From Candidatus Binatus soli (GTDB lineage Bacteria > Desulfobacterota > Binatia > Binatales > Binataceae), in the NCBI GenBank assembly GCA_002479255.1, contig DLMJ01000032.1:1-64000 (forward strand): 64,000 nucleotides of DNA. Reading direction: 5' to 3'. Below are positions 60,820 through 64,000 of the stretch, piece after piece. Within the stretch, counting starts at the first letter, position 1, and each line of letters opens with the position of its first letter. A model generated the notes under the pieces. The model did no database searches. It saw only the letters and a program-made list of their open reading frames with translations, and had not been told where the DNA came from. Both the position numbers and the translations under genes were made by a program.

Positions 60820-61803
60820 TCACTGAACGAAGATAAGATCCTTTACGGCGGTGGGTATGCCACCTGAAAAACGCCAATAACGCAGCGTTGCCAGCTCCCT
60901 GATTACCAGGGGCGCGCGTGCTAATCGGCTCGCTGGCAACTCGCAGCGTGCTCGCCAGTGGCGGAGCACGGCTGATAAAAGCTTCTTGTTGGACTCTTCC
61001 CACTCGTAGGCGCTTTCCAACCTCCTAATCACGGGTCCTAGATCGCGGACCGGCCTTTCTTTTCTGCCGGCGAAGTCTTGTGCGAAGCGCCCTCGCTCGG
61101 GCCCATTAGGCTTTGCTCCGCGGGCGGTCCTGCTGGTCTGCTTCGGGTGCTGCCGGTACGCGACTAGCGGCTGCGGCACCAGGGCAACCCCACCAACCCC
61201 GGAATAAATGATTGTCCATGCAATGAAAATGTCGTGAGAGGAACCATCGGGGAGAGGCAGGACAAGCGGTTTGAATCTTGCACGAAAGGCCATGCAGCAA
61301 CCCGTTGGCGGAATGCGTCTATTGAAAGTGTTGCCGGCGGACAACCTCTCGTGGTCGCGGCTCCGGTATCGGAACTTGTGCACTTGCCATAAGCGGCGAT
61401 TGAGAGACTCCAGATGCTCATCGACCAGATCAGCGTCGCAGATTGCGAGAGCGGCTCTCGGTGATTCGGCGAGGGCCTGCTCCATCAGCGAGACCTTGCT
61501 GGGATACCAAACGTCATCGCAGTCGCTGAGAAAGATGACGCCGCCAGTGCATTCCGTTATCGCACGCTCGAAATTCTTCATGAACCCGAGGTTCGAGTCG
61601 TTGATGAATAACCGCACCGGAAACGGAGCGCGAGCAGCGAAGTCGCGGACGATCTCTACCGTTCGATCGGTCGAGGCATTGTCGCTGACCACCAACTCAT
61701 CAGGGAGTCGCGTCTGGCGGACAAAGCTTTCGAGTTGCTCGCCGATGAACCGCTCCCCGTTGTACACCGCCATCGCTATGGAGATTTTCGATCCGGTGCT
61801 CAC
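60820..61803 (-). CDS. GT2-family glycosyltransferase (duplicate B)
   Basis: A 327-aa GT-A enzyme starting at GTG 61803, which overlaps the upstream methyltransferase stop (GTGA). KISIAMAVYNGERFIGEQLE, PDELVVSDNASTDRTVEIVR and GGVIFLSDCDDVWYPSKVSL match the protein at 55006-56001 almost residue for residue, as does the C-terminal LATLRYWRFSGGIPTAVKDL. The longer open frame to 62118 is antisense-like extension and not needed. The two copies probably act on different positions of one glycan. Confidence 0.92.
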   Translation of the reverse strand: MSTGSKISIAMAVYNGERFIGEQLESFVRQTRLPDELVVSDNASTDRTVEIVRDFAARAPFPVRLFINDSNLGFMKNFERAITECTGGVIFLSDCDDVWYPSKVSLMEQALAESPRAALAICDADLVDEHLESLNRRLWQVHKFRYRSRDHERLSAGNTFNRRIPPTGCCMAFRARFKPLVLPLPDGSSHDIFIAWTIIYSGVGGVALVPQPLVAYRQHPKQTSRTARGAKPNGPERGRFAQDFAGRKERPVRDLGPVIRRLESAYEWEESNKKLLSAVLRHWRARCELPASRLARAPLVIRELATLRYWRFSGGIPTAVKDLIFVQ

Positions 61804-62906
61804 TTGCGGGCCTCCAGCAAGAGTTCGTCCGCGGCGAGCGGGTCCCACAGGCGCATCAACATCTCGACGAGAGACGCCGCGCGTCCATAGCGCACGTCCG
61901 CGTGAGTCAGCGAACGCAGCCATTCCACGCGCCCGCCACGCCTGATAAGCGGACTCTGGACGAAGTTGAACGGGGTCGTTCGAAGCGTGCTCGAGACCGC
62001 GCTTTGGACGAACCCGGCGCGCCTTGCCAGCGTGGCCAGGCCATTGCCGGTGAAGATCTGAAGGTGCTGCGGCGGGTGGAGCCCGAGCCAGCTGGGCCCG
62101 AAATGGCGATGGCCCCAACTTTCGGCGTTGGGGGTGGTGACGGCAAGCGTACCGCCCACTGCCAGCACTCGACGGATTTCGCGAAGCGTCCCAAGCGGAT
62201 CGTGAAGGTGCTCGATCACGTGGTTCATCAGGACCAGATCGAATGACTCGTCCGGGTAGCGCTGCGCGGCCAGACTTCCAAGCCTCACGGAAAGTCCTTT
62301 GCGCCGCGCCGCATCAACTGCTTGCGCATCGAAGTCCACGCCCTCGGTGTTCCAGCCAAGCTCCTGGGCCATGTTCAACGCATAGCCGTCACCGCATCCG
62401 ACATCGAGCATCCGCCCCTTTTGGGAAACGGCGAGATAGCGAAGCGGAATATCGAGCGCGTCGCATTCAATGCGCGAGAGCAGGATCGGCAGCGCGAACA
62501 ACCACCGCAATGGTTTGCCGGTGTCGTCTCCGCAATTGAAGCGCCAGGCACGATAGGCCGACCTGCAAAGCTCGGCCGCCCGATGGCCCGCTCCGGGCGC
62601 AGCCGGTGGCGACGCATCCGCCGCATCCTCGGGGGCAGCATGGGTGAAATAGCCCTCGTAGGCCATCGCGATATCTTCTTCGAGTGGCATCGGGTCGAGC
62701 CATAGAAGACCGCATTCGGGGTTTGGGCATCGCTTGAGGTTCCATTGGCCCGGGGCGTTGGCCACCCGATCGGTGAGCCCCTCATACAGCGGCTTGCCGC
62801 CGGCGCCGCAGAGGCAACACTCGGGGCACGGCCGGCTCCTGATTTCTTCGCCCGACTCGGCCTGTTCGTTCAGCTTTGCGTCCGCAGCGCTCATCGCTCG
62901 CTTCAT
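61800..62906 (-). CDS. SAM-dependent methyltransferase with N-terminal zinc motif
   Basis: A 368-aa protein. The N-terminus has CPECCLCGAGGKPLYEGLTD, then LKRCPNPECGLLWLDPMPLE (a four-Cys zinc-binding region as in C-methyltransferase-like proteins of sugar loci). The methyltransferase core follows: KGRMLDVGCGDGYALNMAQE (about 165-184), FDLVLMNHVIEHLHDPLGTL and LAVGGTLAVTTPNAESWGHR. Motifs are intact. It likely modifies a sugar or nucleotide sugar. Coupled with the next gene by overlap. Confidence 0.9.
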   Translation of the reverse strand: MKRAMSAADAKLNEQAESGEEIRSRPCPECCLCGAGGKPLYEGLTDRVANAPGQWNLKRCPNPECGLLWLDPMPLEEDIAMAYEGYFTHAAPEDAADASPPAAPGAGHRAAELCRSAYRAWRFNCGDDTGKPLRWLFALPILLSRIECDALDIPLRYLAVSQKGRMLDVGCGDGYALNMAQELGWNTEGVDFDAQAVDAARRKGLSVRLGSLAAQRYPDESFDLVLMNHVIEHLHDPLGTLREIRRVLAVGGTLAVTTPNAESWGHRHFGPSWLGLHPPQHLQIFTGNGLATLARRAGFVQSAVSSTLRTTPFNFVQSPLIRRGGRVEWLRSLTHADVRYGRAASLVEMLMRLWDPLAADELLLEARK

Positions 62907-62991
62907 ACCTTATCGCAGTAGAGCCCCGCGGATCTGGCATCCTGTCGACCGGGCAATTCTTGACGGCTCCACGATCGATTCCACTCCTTGC

Positions 62992-63822
62992 CTAATCCGC
63001 GCGCTGCCAATAGACACCGCTCCAATCGATGCGTTTCATCTCTTCCTTGATGGCGCACCGTGCGCGAAAGTCGTCAACCGCTTTGTGGCAGCCGGGGAGC
63101 GCGTAGTCGTCAATAATTACGTACCCGCCCCTGGACAATTTGGGATAGAGACAAGTCAGGGCATCCATCGTTGATTCATACATGTCGCCGTCGAGCCGCA
63201 ACACAGCAAGTCGCGCAATCGGTGCGGTGGATAGCGTTTCGCTGAACCAGCCTTTCAGGAACATGACTTGGGAATCGAGAAGACCGAAGGCGGAAAAGTT
63301 CGACTTGACATCTTCCAGCGAAACCCTCAGCTCATCATGAGTATGAAGGTGATCGCCGCGGTCTGCTGGGTACTTTGCAGGGTTGGGTGGCGGCAGGCCG
63401 CAAAAGGAGTCTGCGGCCCAAACAGTCCGGTCGTCGATTCCATACGCCTTGAGAACCGCGCGCATGAAGATTACAGCTCCGCCACGCCACACGCCGGTTT
63501 CTATGAAATCGCCGGGCACTCGGTTCCTGATCACTTCCTCACAGCAAAACTGGAGATTGTCGAGGCGCTTCATCCCAATCATGCTAAAAGCGACCTCATT
63601 ATAATGAGTGCCCTCGGCCACGATCTTCAAGTCCGATCGATACAGCCTCATCAAAGAAAGACCATAATGTTCCAAAGTGCTGCGCGTTGAAGTGTACAGC
63701 GATTTCTGCCAGCGGCGAGCAGGAAGGGTCTGGTGAAGGCGACCTATAGGCTTTTCGGCGTAGACCGCTCCGGACACCGCCTTTTTCATTAGGTCCAAGT
63801 AGAGTGATCGTATCTCAATCAT
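62992..63822 (-). CDS. TylF/MycF-family O-methyltransferase
   Basis: A 276-aa enzyme of the macrocin O-methyltransferase family. Motifs: RVPGDFIETGVWRGGAVIFM (SAM motif I), VWAADSFCGLPPPNPAKYPA, LAVLRLDGDMYESTMDALTC (metal-binding Asp) and GGYVIIDDYALPGCHKAVDD (second metal pair). All metal-binding acids of the Mg-dependent family are present, so an active sugar O-methyltransferase is likely. The ATG at 63822 has a weak ribosome site. Confidence 0.93.
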   Translation of the reverse strand: MIEIRSLYLDLMKKAVSGAVYAEKPIGRLHQTLPARRWQKSLYTSTRSTLEHYGLSLMRLYRSDLKIVAEGTHYNEVAFSMIGMKRLDNLQFCCEEVIRNRVPGDFIETGVWRGGAVIFMRAVLKAYGIDDRTVWAADSFCGLPPPNPAKYPADRGDHLHTHDELRVSLEDVKSNFSAFGLLDSQVMFLKGWFSETLSTAPIARLAVLRLDGDMYESTMDALTCLYPKLSRGGYVIIDDYALPGCHKAVDDFRARCAIKEEMKRIDWSGVYWQRAD

Positions 63823-63885
63823 CTTCTCGATGTCTTTCTGGCAGCCTCAAAAACGATCGATTTGTTTCAATCCGCGGGAGCCCAA

Positions 63886-64000
63886 TCAGTGCGCCTGCGC
63901 AAGGAGAAGGCGCACGCCGCGAACTACACCACGCACAGAAGCCCGCTCTCTTGGTCCGAGTACCAGCCAGCCCAGCATGGCGAATAGAAGTGGTGCTATA
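63886..64000 (-). CDS. 3' end of a further gene of the locus (runs off window)
   Basis: One minus-strand frame ends at TGA 63888-63886 and reads FAMLGWLVLGPRERASVRGV then VRGVRLLLAQAH. The final pattern, basic and amphipathic, is like the tail of a GT2 glycosyltransferase. Another frame is open as well, so the choice is uncertain. It shows only that the operon probably continues. Confidence 0.35.
   Translation of the reverse strand, partial: IAPLLFAMLGWLVLGPRERASVRGVVRGVRLLLAQAH

Noticed and set aside
60820..62118. Longer version of the second GT2 duplicate starting at 62118
   Set aside because: The extra N-terminal 105 residues overlap the methyltransferase gene in another frame and have no similarity to the paralogue; GTG 61803 fits the overlap pattern.

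Overview
The window looks like chromosomal DNA of a high-GC, Gram-negative, free-living (probably soil) bacterium. Reasons are the GC-rich codon use with long antisense shadow ORFs, an acyclic-terpene/leucine-type acyl-CoA carboxylase cluster, a FixC/FixX pair, and a very large surface-polysaccharide locus with a WecA-type initiator and an O-antigen-ligase-like protein. The exact phylum cannot be read from the sequence; Binatota-, Rokubacteria- or delta-proteobacteria-like lineages would fit, but that is inference. There are no rRNAs and no CRISPR array.

Layout. (1) 0-4.9 kb: debris and mobile genes: the start of an IS5-like transposase at the left edge, a class III cyclase fragment, a berberine-bridge-type FAD oxidase, and a large serine recombinase preceded by a DUF2924 gene broken by one in-frame amber codon. 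(2) 4.94-15.18 kb: a 10,196-bp island inserted in a tRNA-Ser(UGA) gene, bounded by 44-bp near-identical repeats of the tRNA 5' half. It carries a tyrosine integrase, an excisionase-like HTH protein, a split primase-polymerase/CHC2-helicase pair, and both terminase subunits. No recognisable capsid, portal or tail gene is present, so it looks like a phage satellite or a strongly reduced prophage. Three copies of a TGTAAAT-type motif lie at both ends and in front of the integrase, as expected for integrase arm sites. (3) 15.4-22.9 kb: an acyl-CoA pathway cluster (AtuA-like protein, enoyl-CoA hydratase, biotin-dependent carboxylase alpha and beta subunits, divergent acyl-CoA dehydrogenase).

(4) 23-40.9 kb: mixed genes and many relics. 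Intact genes include a dienelactone hydrolase, an Ada/AlkA fusion with an overlapping ogt, a GFA-family protein, a HAD hydrolase, a secreted alpha/beta hydrolase, the four-gene fixC-fixX-97aa-nitroreductase-like cluster, a CYTH-like protein, a GH127-type glycosidase and an MBL-fold hydrolase. Interspersed are truncated HNH, PEP-mutase, acyl-CoA dehydrogenase, TetR, SDR, phospholipase-D and GNAT genes, so the zone has been rearranged repeatedly.

(5) 41.4-64 kb: a one-directional (minus strand) exopolysaccharide or O-antigen locus that continues past the right edge. It holds a WecA-like transferase fused to an EpsC/WbpM-type membrane and Rossmann module, a GDP-mannose-3,5-epimerase-like enzyme, a WecG/TagA/CpsF transferase, an O-antigen ligase/polymerase, five GT4 and three GT2 glycosyltransferases, two PMT-type membrane transferases, and five methyltransferases including FkbM and TylF/MycF types. 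Many genes overlap by 4-8 bases, so they are probably cotranscribed. Two of the GT2 genes are clear duplicates. No Wzx flippase or Wzz regulator is visible in the window.
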